DNA of 64,000 nucleotides from Quillaja saponaria (taxonomy: Eukaryota; Streptophyta; Magnoliopsida; Fabales; Quillajaceae), in contig CM055614.1 in NCBI GenBank assembly GCA_029379385.1, positions 2,830,973 to 2,894,972 of the forward strand. Reading direction: 5' to 3'. The notes under the pieces were generated by a model. It did not search any database. It was not told where the DNA came from and worked only from the letters and a program-made list of their open reading frames with translations. Shown one piece after another: positions 12,950-25,349 of this stretch; position 1 is the first letter of the stretch; every line of letters begins with the position of its first letter. A program made the translations under genes and the position numbers.

Positions 12950-14600
12950 CATAATTAAAAGTGTGTTTTAAAACTTTATTTCCTTTGAATAACTCATTTC
13001 GTAGTTTTATAATTTTTAATTTTAAAAAAAATATATCATACCTAAAACATTGCCATGATCAATATTATTTTCTTTTTTTAAAATTGCTCTATGACATCCT
13101 TTATTAAGAAATACAAAAGAAACATTATCATTTTTTTTGAAAATGATGTATGTGAAAAGAAATAAGTAATTTATTAGATATATTTAAAAATAAGTCAAGT
13201 TTTATTTTTAAAAAGAGAGTAATTAGATATGAGGTGCTGAAATTTAAACCAGGGGATTTTTTTATTTTTTTTTTAAGACTAGGATTAGCGCATTTTATTA
13301 TCTGAAGTATAAAATACACTTTACAGGATCTGGATCCTTCTCATACTTGGGCTCCCATAAAATTTTTCTATTTGTCATTAGTCACGTTAGTGAGCAATTA
13401 ACGTCTCAATTTTAATTTCCAGTCAAAAGAATGTTATTGCAATAATATTGACAATTTGATTGATAAAATTAAACTATAAATTATTTTTTTATTTAACGGT
13501 CAAATATGTTTTGAACAAAATAATTAAGAGAAAGAGTGTTAAATATAAAGAGTAATTAACAATCATAAACTCATCTTTTAATATTAATTAATTAATGTAT
13601 AATTACACATAATTCAATTAATTACTATGATTTTATTAAAACAAATCATCAACACTGTAACTAAGTTATAAAAATAATAACATATCGACTATTTTTTTTT
13701 TTAAATAATAATAAAGTAATAAATTTATTCTTAAAAAGTGAGTGGTAAATGTGTTAACTCAAATATCAATTTTATTACTAATTTCATAAACTTATGACTT
13801 GGATAACATGAATCTATACGTAGCATTATTCTCAGTACAATAATTGTTGAAATTGTAGTGACTAAAATTTGTTTTTATTTGTTTTTTCCTTTTTGCTGCT
13901 GAAAGAGAACGAATTTTGATGGGCTGGAGAGTCAATTTTTGGTAGCAAAGACCTAAAGAGCTAGACCATGGTGTGGCGAAATATAAGTTGGACCTAGTTA
14001 TGGTATTCCATTTCCATCTGATCTTTCTGAAAGACTCTCTCCATCAGCCAGAGTACGTAGAACTCAACAAAGACTAACAAAATTCCTTGGAAAGTAGGAA
14101 GCACATAATTGCAACAAAACACGAATCACAAGCAAGAAATCTTCAAAATGTTCAGTCATTATGTCAATCAGCAAATGACATCTATTATAATCTTAGCTCT
14201 AGATGTTAGTTGAGACTCATGCACCTCAGTTTTGCTTCATATATATGGTCTAATTGCACATTACATGCCTTTGTCATGCACTCAAGACATCCTCGGACAT
14301 GGATATTGGCTACAGATATACGCAGTCTCATAGTATTGTAATCTTCTATTGGCAAAAGGGCAAAGCATCAAAGCCATTTGTTTTTGCTTTGTAAAACATC
14401 TCAATATTTATCTTAGATCTTGATATGTCCTTGTGTCCATGCATGTCATGTGCCTCCAAATCGAGTTTCCTTTTCTTTTGTCTTGACCTTTTACACATTA
14501 ACAGCTGATGGAATAGAGCTGAGTTTTCAGTTTTGCAGTGTTTCATCAAGATTATATAGGAACATGTTTCTGATCAGGCTGCGTGATTGATTTTACATTG
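12950..14600. other. AT-rich intergenic region, no clear gene
   Basis: I see long A/T runs to about 13900. After that comes more balanced sequence with no convincing gene structure until the exon-like block at 14610. Open frames on the minus strand near 13128-13319 and 14346-14549 have no recognisable motifs. Confidence 0.5.
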
Positions 14601-14609
14601 TTTTTGCAG

Positions 14610-14697
14610 GACTGGAGGTGTTTCTGGAAAGGCAATATTTGGAGCCCCACTTGATAAGTACTGGAAAAAGAAGCTTCAGGAACAGAAAGGAGACTAG
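14610..14697 (+). other. Possible orphan terminal exon
   Basis: A pyrimidine-rich acceptor (tttttgcag) at 14601-14609 is followed by an open frame reading TGGVSGKAIFGAPLDKYW and then KKKLQEQKGD, ending in TAG at 14695-14697. The glycine-rich start and charged end look like real protein sequence, but I find no upstream exons within several kilobases and do not recognise the family. It could be a relic carried by duplication, or chance. Confidence 0.25.
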
Positions 14698-15090
14698 TTC
14701 AAATTCTAGATAGATGACACCATCTGAAATCTTATCATGTTTTGTTAGACTGCAATATTGAGCAGCTGGTAGATTTTCTTTTTCCAATCTGCCATCTGAT
14801 GAGCTCAAAGGAGCATATGAAGTGTTTCTGATAAAAAAAAATGATAATCAATTTATAGAAATGGGAAAGGCAAATGCTAATACGCTAATACACTATAGTT
14901 GTCAAATGATTCCGAAAGTCTGTTATCTGTAAATGTCTTGTTGAGGAAGATCTGTTTTGTTTTGTTTTTTTTTAGGATTTCGACCTGTGCATTTAGTAAT
15001 AACTTATTGTTCGAGTTGCATGGTTTCTAATTTAAATTTATAGACTTAAAACTAATGTCTGGTACATAAAGAAATCATACTTTCAGCAAC

Positions 15091-16350
15091 TTAAGCTGGC
15101 ATCAAAAGCCAGACGCCACCCACTACATGAAAGTACAAAGTGAAGCATAGCGTAGCAAGAACAGACGTCTTTGCAGCAGCATATCTCACAATTTGAAGAC
15201 CATTTTCAGTTACTGCCTCATGAACAAAATTAGCACATCTTTTGACGCCATTATATAATTTCTCCAGAAGAAACTCCATAAACGATCTAACTGTCGCAAA
15301 CGTAACCCTCCCAGTGACATCAAGAACAAATCTTCTGTTTCTTGGAACTGACAATGCGGAGGAAACCTTACTAACCCATCCATGCTTTTTCTCCTCAGCA
15401 GACAAATTGCTTGATTTTGATTCCATCTCCACGGAGGATGTTTTCTGCCCCAAGTCTTCATTTCTAGTAAAAATTGGACTTTCGTCAATAATCAAATAAG
15501 AAGAAGCTGAATTCGGATCCGAGCTTCTGATCACTTGGTGGGATGTTCTAACCAGAGTTTCTACTGTTCCATTACAAACTGACACCAACATGTCTCTCAA
15601 TTGAGTCCCATGCTTGGGGTTGGTTAAGCCAGGGAAGAATTCATCGTAAGTGTTGATATGCATGGTCTTGTCAAGATACACTGCTACTGCAGTACTCGCA
15701 AATAATTGAATACAATCACAAATTAGCTCTCTGCACTTATCATCAGAAGCCACATTCACCCATCTTGGAAGAGAATCCAAGTCAGAGCCACCATGGTCAG
15801 CGCTAGTTGAATAATTGCTTGAATTTGAATTTTCACTAGGCTGCCTATCTGAATATAAGGCCATGATCAGGCTCCTAGCAAAGCTTCCAACAACAACAGA
15901 AACAAACCCAGAACCAGCTGTTGTAAAAAGCTTATCCATAACCTGGTCTATGAAACTCGAATTGGCAGAGGTTTCATCACGATCAATCCTCGTCTTGGAT
16001 TGATAACCTCTCAGGACTCCCAAAGTCAGAGCTTGAGTGACACTAGTCAGAGAATCAGAAAACTCATTGGAGCTAGTGATTTTAGAAATCTGCTTCAAAC
16101 TATTGGGTATCTTGTCCGAATTAGATTGCAAAAACTCCTTCATATCTCTGGAGACAACTCCAACAGTCTCTGCAGATTCAGAGACTGCTTCTGCTACTGA
16201 AATAAATGCACCCAAAAGAATTGAAAGTCTCTTTCTTTTACGAACTACAGAAGGCAAATGATAAACCCTGTAAGCACCGTAGCTTGTGAACCCAAAAGCT
16301 GCAAGTATAAAAATCAATTTCTTCCTTTTACGAGCATAATCGAAACCCAT
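15091..16350 (-). CDS. PP2A10: PHLOEM PROTEIN 2-LIKE A10-type protein
   Basis: An intact single-exon frame of 419 residues. The N-terminus MGFDYARKRKKLIFILAAFGF combines basic residues with a membrane segment. A second short hydrophobic, basic region follows (RKRKRLSILLGAFISVAEAV), and a C-terminal hydrophobic stretch ends in GGVWLLMPA. This arrangement and length agree with the plant family annotated as PP2-like A10 (Arabidopsis At1g10150 type); despite the name it shows no lectin-like PP2 domain that I can recognise. The molecular function is unknown; the membrane segments suggest organelle or endomembrane localisation. The start at 16350 is the first ATG in frame. An out-of-frame frame on the opposite strand is only a shadow. 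Confidence 0.8.
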   Translation of the reverse strand: MGFDYARKRKKLIFILAAFGFTSYGAYRVYHLPSVVRKRKRLSILLGAFISVAEAVSESAETVGVVSRDMKEFLQSNSDKIPNSLKQISKITSSNEFSDSLTSVTQALTLGVLRGYQSKTRIDRDETSANSSFIDQVMDKLFTTAGSGFVSVVVGSFARSLIMALYSDRQPSENSNSSNYSTSADHGGSDLDSLPRWVNVASDDKCRELICDCIQLFASTAVAVYLDKTMHINTYDEFFPGLTNPKHGTQLRDMLVSVCNGTVETLVRTSHQVIRSSDPNSASSYLIIDESPIFTRNEDLGQKTSSVEMESKSSNLSAEEKKHGWVSKVSSALSVPRNRRFVLDVTGRVTFATVRSFMEFLLEKLYNGVKRCANFVHEAVTENGLQIVRYAAAKTSVLATLCFTLYFHVVGGVWLLMPA

Positions 16351-17187
16351 TTCAACCACTTGAAGGTCCTTCTAATCTGATTTATGAATTACGATCACAA
16401 ACCTCACCTCCATCCTCAACTCTTACATCTGGGAAAGTTTTAACTTTTCATTTCCTAGAGTCCTCAGGAAATTACAATCTAAACGCTAATTAGCTTCAGT
16501 TATCAGCAATTTCTATTGTTATCCGACAAAGCAAAAGAGTTTCAATTTAGTAAGGTTGTGACGACAAAATATAAGATAGAGATTGAAATTGGAGATATGG
16601 ATAGACAATCAAACAGACCTGCAAGAGAGCTGAGGAAAGATAATGACATCAAGACCGTTTCAGATAATATAGTAGCGCCTCGTCGTGTAGAAAAGAGAAA
16701 TTGGGTGCCTACATTTCTATTTTCTTATTTGCGAACGGGCCTTCTGAGCCAGCCACTATGCAATCTCCGGTAAAGGTAATCATCAATCTGCCTAACAAGT
16801 CCAAGGCCCACAAGTAAGCAACATTGCAAAACATTCAAGCTCTTTCTTCTTTTTTCAACCGTGTGATGCCCTGCCGAGAATTGGTACATTAATTCATTGC
16901 ACCATTGGACAAGAGGGTGAGCTGGATGTACTGGACCCAGTTATCAATCTCTAAATCCAAGGCTAAGTCTGACTACGTAAAACAGTCCAAATTAATGACA
17001 ATCGTGTCCTAAACGTCTGTTAAAGCAGAGAACAGAGGTGTGATTCCCAGCCACAATCTTAACAATCATGTGTTCTAAATTAGAGAACCAGCCGTCGCAC
17101 TGTGAAGCGCCACGTACATTAACATATTTATCATACGTGGTTAACTACAACGGGTAGTGTCAGTCCTTCTTATTAATCCCAATCGAA

Positions 17188-17378
17188 CACGTGGTCGATT
17201 TTCTTTGTCTTTGTACACGTTCCCAATCCCAAGCCATCATTCAAATCAAAATAACAAGCACCAGCCTCAAAAGAACTACTACAAAGGTGGAATTGGGTTT
17301 CCAAAATTAGCCAAGAGTCTGTGTTACACATTATAACCGATTTCCCGTCTATGTTGGCTCTTCTACTCTCTATATATA
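17188..17378 (+). promoter_or_regulatory. Promoter of the ACR gene: G-box and TATA box
   Basis: CACGTGG at 17188-17194 is a G-box, and TATATATA at 17371-17378 sits in an expected TATA position. The leader then contains an apparent 5' UTR intron from 17528 (tctacag|gtaatt) to 17969 (tctctgcag), which places the start codon in the second exon. The intron call is from consensus sites only. Confidence 0.45.
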
Positions 17379-18038
17379 AGAAAAGCTCACAGTATATGTA
17401 GAAAACTTTCTCTAAACATAGAAATCAGAACTCCGCCACTGTTTGCACCAACGCTTTGCCCATCCCTTTGCTCTGTTTTCAACTGCTTGATTCTACATTT
17501 TCTGTTCAGTTCTAGCTCTGTCTACAGGTAATTAAACCTCCTAAGAGGTCTAGATTTATCTTTCAGCTCTTAATCTTTTCTTTTTCTTCTTGTTTTCTCC
17601 AAGTCGGCAATGCAGTGCCGGCTCTTAATTGGGTTGCAGCCCAGTTGATCGACGATTGTTCTCACAGAATACAATTTCAACAAAAATTCCCATTTTCTTG
17701 AACTGTTTTGATTAGTTCAAAATCAAACACTTATGGTTCAGGATTTAGTTCATCAATCATGATAGATATTATAAAGTCACAGGAAATTTCTGACTTCTGA
17801 GATGCGAGAAAAGTCTCAATTTTTATTTTTTATTTTTTTGTGATAATCTAGTGTAATGGATTTATGTATCATAACTTAAAGAACAAGCAAGTCGCGGCTC
17901 CCTTATCCCCTCTTCAAGTTGATTTCTGAGAATTTTCCCAAACGTCCATGTAATTATATTTCTCTGCAGGGATCAGCTTATGTTCTTTCCCAAGAACGAA
18001 GAAAAATCAAAGCTTTGTTTGTAGAGTAGACGTGATAG

Positions 18039-19400
18039 ATGGAGATCATTTACCAGCCACACATCAATATCAATATGGAGCTCGAATCACTCATCGAAAG
18101 AATCTACCCACCAAGGTATTATTACCAATCTTGTAAATTTGCATCATATTATTTTCAGTCTTGATAAGCTTAATGATGGTGAGAATTAAGGGCTTCGTAT
18201 TTTTTTTAATTTTCTTGACTTCCGCCTTAATTGTGGGCAGGGTCTGTATAGACAACGACTCATGCGCGAAATGTACAGTTGTGAAGGTTAGTTTCAAATA
18301 TCTCTGTTTTAATATTCTTTATACTTTTTTATCGCCTTAATTTGTAGACATGGGTTATCATTGATTCATTAGTTTATGTTTTATTGTGTGTGAGTGAGAT
18401 ATAGACCATGCCAGCTGCTAACTAAAGATTTTACCCATAGATTTGAAAGCAACCCTAGCCAGCTAGCTGTTTAATGGTGTACTACATGTAATTTAGCTTC
18501 GTTCTTAATTGTAAATTGAGAATTATGTCAGCATTGATCTACTTCCAATTTTTAGCTTAGACAACAAAAGGAGGAAAATAAATTGAAATCAACCATGATA
18601 GAGACAGAAACACAGAGACATAATGTGTTTTTGACCCAGCGAACAATATAGCCAGTAGAAATCGTTGTTGGTAATTGAAAAGCTTAATTAACTGTAAAAG
18701 CTGTGCAGTTGGATAAAGTGAGCTTCATGCAGACTATTATGAAGGAGATCAAGCTACATACACACTTTTTCTAACTGACACAGCTTTAGTTTACTACGAT
18801 CCCTTTCATGCAGGTCTAGTTTCTGTGGTTTGTAGCTGGTTTAAAAAGAAAGTAGTAGAAACTAATAGAACAGCCCAAAGGTTCATCTTTTTTCCTGGTT
18901 CAGATATTAAACAGTTGGAAAATGACCCATCCATGCATGTATGAGATTGAGATCTAGTGGAAAGAGACCTTTATTGATTATTGACCACTGATTTGTATAC
19001 ATGACTGTGTTTTTAAATATAATATAACAGGTTGATAGTGTAAACAAGAACGGGATATTATTAGAGATGGTCCAAGTTTTGACAGATCTTGAACTTGTCA
19101 TTTCCAAATCATACATTTCCTCCGACGGTTGTTGGTTTATGGACGGTCAGTACTGTACTGCTTCCTCATGGTTTTGACAAAATAATTTATACTACTAGTG
19201 TACAACATGTTACTCATAATTTCCGAACAAATTATCTCGTATGGGGCTATCAACTATGCATGAGTCCACCTTTACCACTACCATTGCATTACTGTGAGCT
19301 GATTCATGTTTGATTGGATGGTTCTGCAGTATTCCACGTGAGAGACCAGCTTGGCCACAAACTCACTGACCAAGGTCTCATACTTTACATTCAACAGGTT

Positions 19401-19431
<31 letters not shown>

Positions 19432-20826
19432 CTCATGTAATAGTTCATTAATCTCTATCATGATTTTGTTTTAAAACGAGAAACAATTACAATTTCACAG
19501 GCACTGTGTGCTAGTAGAAGATCAGGAGGAGGAGGGAATTCAAGTAGGGAGGTCCAACAAACATGCAGGGGAAGGGAAGTGAGGCCAAGACACGTGTCAA
19601 CTGAACACACGGCCTTGGAGTTGACTGGGACTGATCGACCCGGTCTAATATCAGAGATTTTAGCTGTCTTAGTTGAGCTCGGCTGCAACGTCAAAGCTGC
19701 AGTTGCTTGGACCCACAACAACCGAGTAGCCACCATAATCTACGTGGAGGATGAAACTAAATCTGGGCCCATTACGGACCCTAGTCGCTTAGCCCATTTA
19801 GAAGAACAGCTAGAGATTGTTGTTGAGGCCCATGATGGTAAGAGTGAGAGGAGGAATGTAAAATTGACAGCCCCGGCAGGTGGCAACACCCATGCGGAAC
19901 GGCGGCTCCACCAGCTGATGTACGCAGATAGAGATTACGAAAGGTGTGGCGCATGTGACGGTGAGATTAGAGGCAAGAACAAAAATGGTTGTGATGGTAC
20001 ACACGTGTCAATCGAGTGGTGCAAGGAGAAAAGGTATTGGATTGTAAATGTGAGAAGCAGGGATCGACCAAAGCTGCTGTTTGATACGGTGTGTGCATTG
20101 ACGGACATGCAATACGTTGTGTTTCATGCAGCTATTAGGTCTAAGGGCTCAATGGCTGACCAGGTAAAAAAAACCCAATTACAAAGCACAAGAATGAGTT
20201 GCTAATCTACTATTATACGACTAATAATTAATATATGCATATGTAATACAGGAGTATTTTATAAGGCACAAAGACGGTTCCACATTAGATACAGAAAGCG
20301 AGAGGCAAAAGCTTACCTTATGCTTGATTGCTGCAATAGAGAGGAGAGTCTCGCATGTATGTCCCGTAAGAAACTGCTCTGCTTCTTCTGGCTAATTTTA
20401 CTGTTTGACTTGCTAGCTAGCTAAAATATTGTATGTAACACTAATTTCTTCAGGGATTGAGATTAGATGTGAGCACTAAAAACAGGATGGGACTGTTATC
20501 GGACATTACGCGAGTTTTTCGTGAAAATGGACTATCCATAATCACGGGTTGAGGTTGGAACACAGGGTGAAACGGCTGTTGGATCATTCTTCCTCACAGA
20601 TTCTTCAGGTCAAGATGTACACCCGAAAGTGATGGAATTGGTGAGAAAAGAGATTGGTGGATCTGCCATTGCGGTTCACAAGTCTCCAAATTGGATTCCA
20701 ACGAGGAGGACAAGACAACCAGCAACCAATATTAAGGTCGAGGATAGACCAAAACTCTCATTTGGAAGCTTGCTGTGGTCTCACCTTGAACGCCTCTCGA
20801 GCAATTTTGGCCCCATCAGGTCGTGA
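18039..20826 (+). CDS. ACR1: ACT domain repeat protein (ACR type), frameshifted in the last exon
   Basis: Exons 18039-18115, 18241-18286, 19031-19145, 19330-19397, 19501-20163, 20252-20356 and 20454 onward join in phase. Four ACT domains are visible. The first begins near [15 protein letters not shown], the second near [18 protein letters not shown], the third near [16 protein letters not shown], and the fourth begins [18 protein letters not shown]. The family are uridylyltransferase-like amino-acid sensors without a catalytic domain, thought to bind amino acids. In the last exon the frame breaks after NGLSIIT at about 20546-20549: a TGA follows at 20550, giving 390 residues. The conserved frame resumes one base later ([15 protein letters not shown]) and runs to TGA at 20824-20826, giving about 480 residues if repaired. 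The shift needs one base removed or two restored. Assignment to ACR1 rather than a sister ACR is tentative. Confidence 0.8.
19400..19426 (+). repeat. (TC)n microsatellite
   Basis: About thirteen TC units sit immediately after the splice donor of ACR exon 4, inside the short intron. Confidence 0.9.
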
Positions 20827-20849
20827 AATTGTTTCTAACTCGGGAACTG

Positions 20850-21860
20850 ATTATCGATCAATTGTTTGTACATAAGGCTGTAGATATAAGATATTTCGAG
20901 TACAAATGAAAATAATACGTTTTCTTGATAGTGCTCTAGAGTCTAGAGTGTACACAAAAGCAAGATCCAAGTAACAAAATTTTCTTGCTGTTAGTAGGGT
21001 CGAGAATATTACCAACTTCACCCAACCGACGAAGTTGCTCTAATTTGGCAAACGGGCCTTTATTTTTTGGGCCTGATTTAACCAATGCACTGAACTAAGA
21101 CATCTAAAGGTTTAAATCCATTCACAAGTTCATCCTACAGCCTATTTCGACTTGAGCAGTTAAACTCTCTTTTGTATTCGTGAACACCAAGGCTCAAGTT
21201 CTCAACTGTGACTGTAATTAAAACCCAGAAAACAAGATCTCAACCAGGGTTGGACAAACATGATCTTACTTAAGCAGTAATTTAGCTTATACGCTGTATG
21301 CAGGAAGGCATGTAAACATCTAATTCCAAAGTTTAATCCTACGATCATGTTTATACTATGCCCATCAGAAATCCATAAGGTTAGAATGTTTTGAACTAGA
21401 TACATAATCATATTTATACCACAAATCACTCAGATTTGAAGTCATAAAATCATATTTCCAGGCGACATTTACCTGATATTTTTACAAGATTATCAACTGT
21501 TTCTATAATGTTATGAAAATATTCACTCTGTAACTCAGTGATAACATTTTTGTTTCTTCTGATCTAACAACTGATAATGTTCTTGTTTTCCCTTTAATCG
21601 GTCTATGGTGAACAGAACTAGAGCATCAGGAGTGCTATTAGCCTCAATGACAAGAAATTTCCAATATCATATGAAAGATGCAGTTTATTGAATGGTGCTA
21701 GAATTACCACTCACTCAGCACATTTGTCCAGTTGACATTGGCTTTAAGTACACAAATACAGTTTCACAGCCTAAGAAGACTACATAAATTATATGCAAGA
21801 TATTAACCAAAGAAGAAAAAAATACAGTAAAAATGCAAAACAAGTACACCCTGGAAGGGT
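20850..21860. other. Intergenic, 3' flanks of convergent genes
   Basis: This lies between the end of the ACR gene and the end of the BSD gene on the opposite strand, and probably holds both 3' UTRs. I see no additional gene. Confidence 0.5.
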
Positions 21861-21872
21861 TATACAGAATCA

Positions 21873-24135
21873 TCACAACACGTCAATGTCATCAACATTA
21901 AGCCAGTCATTAGCTTCCTTGGTCTCAGGATTATGAGCACTTACCTGCTCAGAACCAGCATGTCTGCTCTCAACAGTATTTATCTCACTAACAGAGTTCG
22001 TAGAGCTTCTATCCAGCTGAACCCAATCTCGTGAGTCTTTGGTGGAAGAATCAGAACCTGATGCACCTTTTATGTAGCTGATAGGCACATCCCCATCATC
22101 ATCTTCTAGATCACTGAATGTTACATCATCATCGTTAGATATAGGAATGTTAGTTCCGCTGACACCTACCACTTCAGCTGTTTCCTCTTTCAACCAATCA
22201 TCCCCATCATCATCATATTTCTCGTCCACATCTTTATGTGAGGAACTGGATGAAGAATATTGATTTGGATTAACTGGTGTTTCTTCAACTACAGCTTTGT
22301 CAACAATTTGATTTTCAGGACTCTCAACTGGGTGCTTCTCCATCTCAAAATCAGCCGCCACTGGTGTTGCTTTATTTGCAGACGTGTGCGGAAGCACTGA
22401 TTCAGGTTGAGCATTAGCAGGTACGGACAGATGATGTTCATATGGTACATCAACAGTTTCTATTGAGTTGATATTGCCTCTTCCAGACAAGTCTGATTCT
22501 TGCTTTTCATTACTCCTGTTCTGTAACTCCTGTGTTAACATTGATCTAGCTTCCACTATCTGCAGAAGTAAAATAAAGTGCTAGTAACATAGAATCACAG
22601 GCACTTGGAGAATTAAATGAGACTAAGCACATTATAGCCATACTTTCCAACCTTAAACGTAGGAAATGGAACCTTAATTGAAGCAAAATATTATATAAAC
22701 AAGAAATGCAAGTAACGTATAGAAGAACTTGATTTTCCAAGATATGGATGTAGTTATTTGGATCAGGGACAACTTTATTGGTCTTCAAATTCAACACATG
22801 AAGAAAACAACAGCTTTATTACCAATATTGTCAACAACATTAATATGTTAAGTAGCCCTCGTGAAAAGGAATAATGAAACACAAGAAACCAGAGTTACAA
22901 GAGTGCAACTTACTTGGGAAGTTAATAAAATATCAGCATCGTGTTTGTTTAGTCTAGGAAACAAGAGTACAAAGTAGATTTTCCAGAAGCAATTATCACT
23001 CATATATCCGGGGCAAAGTTCCATTCTGAGCGAAGCTAGTATTGGGGCAAGACGCTCAACAGCTAATGCATGTTCTTGTTGCGCGTCAGACAAATCAAAA
23101 TCTGATGACAAATTCGCAGAATGCTCAAAATCAGCAGGACCATATAGACAACCCTAATTAACATAACAAGTCAACGAATAGAATTCGATGTGATAAACAG
23201 AGAGAGAAAGACACTGATGAAAATTACAAACTTCCAACTTTTCCTCTTTCAATTTAAGCAATTTGAAACTGCTCCTTACTCCCTTTTGAAAATTTTGATC
23301 GCCGCATTAGCGTTAGAGTATATAATTAACAATTGTACGATGATAAGTTTTCTCACGAAAAAAGAATTACATATTTATACCCAAGTCTGAATCCTGAACA
23401 ACTAAGCAGGAGAACCAATGTTCGAAGGCACAAAAAAAATGCACTTGATGATGCTTTGATTTATCATTTTTCTTGAAAATGAAAATCAATTGAGACTTTG
23501 AAAGACAAATTACCATCTGAATCTGTATTATCAGGTAGGGGAAATTCCAACCAAGTCTCTGGATGCAACGCGATATTCATCGCAAAGAACACGACCTCCT
23601 CGGTCACACCAACCACACCGTCGAGCTTGTACTCTTCCTCAGATCCAAATTGAAGGAGATTAGACGCAATCTTCGTAATTTCGGAGACAGTCTTGTTAGC
23701 AGAAAGCTTCGAGATCCCGCCTTTAAATTTCCCACCAATCTCAGCAAAATCGCTTCGAATTCCTGAAACAATAGCTTCATCGGACGTCTTTCGATCGGAC
23801 TCCTCGCCTAATTGGTTGGACGGCTCGGCAGGACTAGAATCTGAGATCTGAGTTTGCGCATTGGAAGGTTCAGGAAGTGGGGCGAGGAAGGAGGCAACTT
23901 CCCAGAACTGACGGGATATAGTTTTGGTGAGCTCCGAGAGGTCTTCTTTGACACCACGTGCAGTAGGAGTTGATGAAGTTGACGATGATGATGATTGTGA
24001 ATCGGATTGATTAGCTTCTGATTCCGGTGAGTTTAGTTCCTCCGCATTGGGACTGTTGAGAGCTCGAGCATTGTCGTTGGCGTCGTCTTCGTCAAGTTTG
24101 AGTGAGTTTGCGATTGATCTGGCTAACCACGACAT
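21873..24135 (-). CDS. BSD domain-containing protein
   Basis: Three exons on the minus strand (24135-23514, 23101-22914, 22559-21873) join in phase to 498 residues. The start MSWLARSIANSLKLDEDD is typical of the plant family. Then come a Ser/Asn-rich stretch, a helical region (ISRQFWEVASFLAPLP), and the BSD domain. The BSD domain includes the conserved Phe-Trp pair in CFWKIYFVLLFPRLNK and the preceding EHALAVERLAPILASLRMELCP segment split between exons 2 and 3. The C-terminal half is acidic and disordered (runs of Asp and Ser, DWLKEE, ending NDWLNVDDIDVL). BSD domains occur in BTF2-like transcription factors and synapse-associated proteins; the cellular role of the plant members is poorly known. 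The exon 2 acceptor was chosen because only gtcatcag gives the conserved DFDLSDAQQEHA frame. Confidence 0.85.
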
Positions 24136-24714
24136 GATCAATCCCAAGCTGTAAGAAGATTGCAACGATGACTTGCAGGGTGGAACTACGGAGTTCTTAA
24201 CAGGGATAAGACTTTAAGTGCGACGCCGTTTCGAAGTTTGGCAATGATAACGACGTCGTTCCAATAACTTCCCCACCTAATTAGCTACTACTATGTTGGG
24301 AGTTGGGAGTTGACGGTTGCGCAGCGATGCGAAGCCTTCAATCGAAAAATGCTACTTATAAATTAGAATGTCAATATGACAGGACAGTAGAAATCAAATT
24401 TACTGGATAGATTTGCTACTGAGATAAGCCTGCCAGGTCTTCATGATCCGTTTTAAAAAAAATGTTGCGTATACTTCAATTGATGAATTACGTTACACCA
24501 TGATTATGATTCACGTTAATTAAAAATGACCATATTAACTTATAACTTGTACAATTATATATTTTTTTTAAATCAAAAGTTAAATAGAAAATCGAAAATT
24601 GATTTCGTCAATCTTAATTAGCATAACCATAATTCACGTTTGTAATCGTGAAAGAGAATATCTAGATGGAAAAACAGCAAATAAATAGAGTACTTTAGCT
24701 TTTGGCATTAAAGC

Positions 24715-25254
24715 CTAAAGAACAGTGCCCTGTTCCAGGCTGGACACAGGTCCTGGACTCATAAGAGGGAAAGAACACCAATTATAAGAAGATGGAGATA
24801 GATTCAATTCAAGAAAGCTTGGAGATTTCATTTCTTGTGCTTCAGACTCGAATTCCTGGTACATGGCAGAGAATGGCGATCTGGCTGGCAAATTGGAAAG
24901 TAGCAAGGGTACTTCAATATCTCTCCTAGACAAGAATGAAGGCTTGGCAACATTATTTAGCTGGGACGAGGCCACACTCCGATGAACATCATGAGCCTGA
25001 GACTGGAGCTGATCAGGTGCACCAGTAAGCTTTTGAACAAGATCCCGAAAGTTTATAGGATCTACCTTGTAGACTTTAGGTGGATTTGGCGGCATTGGTG
25101 CCACCGGCTTCTTCCATGGCTTTGCATTGGACTTCCTTACTGAAAGCAGTGAAGAATGAAGAGGATATGCTTGTTTCACTTCCTTTACCTCATGTGGGTT
25201 CTGGGACAAGTATCTAGTTGTGGATGATGAAGAATTAGTAGAATTAGCTTCCAT
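24715..25254 (-). CDS. VQ motif-containing protein
   Basis: An intact single-exon frame of 179 residues. The VQ motif FxxxVQxxTG appears as INFRDLVQKLTG near residues 67-78, preceded by a proline-rich KVYKVDP segment. The rest is Ser/Pro-rich and low complexity; LELNLSP near the C-terminus is a small EAR-like motif. VQ proteins are plant-specific nuclear cofactors that bind group I/IIc WRKY factors or other partners through the motif and tune defence and growth responses. Length and intronless structure are normal for the family. The exact paralogue (for example VQ29-like) is uncertain. Confidence 0.9.
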   Translation of the reverse strand: MEANSTNSSSSTTRYLSQNPHEVKEVKQAYPLHSSLLSVRKSNAKPWKKPVAPMPPNPPKVYKVDPINFRDLVQKLTGAPDQLQSQAHDVHRSVASSQLNNVAKPSFLSRRDIEVPLLLSNLPARSPFSAMYQEFESEAQEMKSPSFLELNLSPSSYNWCSFPLMSPGPVSSLEQGTVL

Positions 25255-25330
25255 GGTTCCTAGCTAGGAAGTGAATAAATTAAACCAAGTAGAAGAATTG
25301 AAGGATTAGAAATGGGAATGAAACACCTTG

Positions 25331-25340
25331 GTGTATATAT
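25331..25340 (-). promoter_or_regulatory. TATA box of the VQ gene
   Basis: On the minus strand ATATATACAC lies about 80 bases upstream of the VQ start codon, a normal distance for a short leader. Confidence 0.4.
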
Positions 25341-25349
25341 TTCTGAAAA

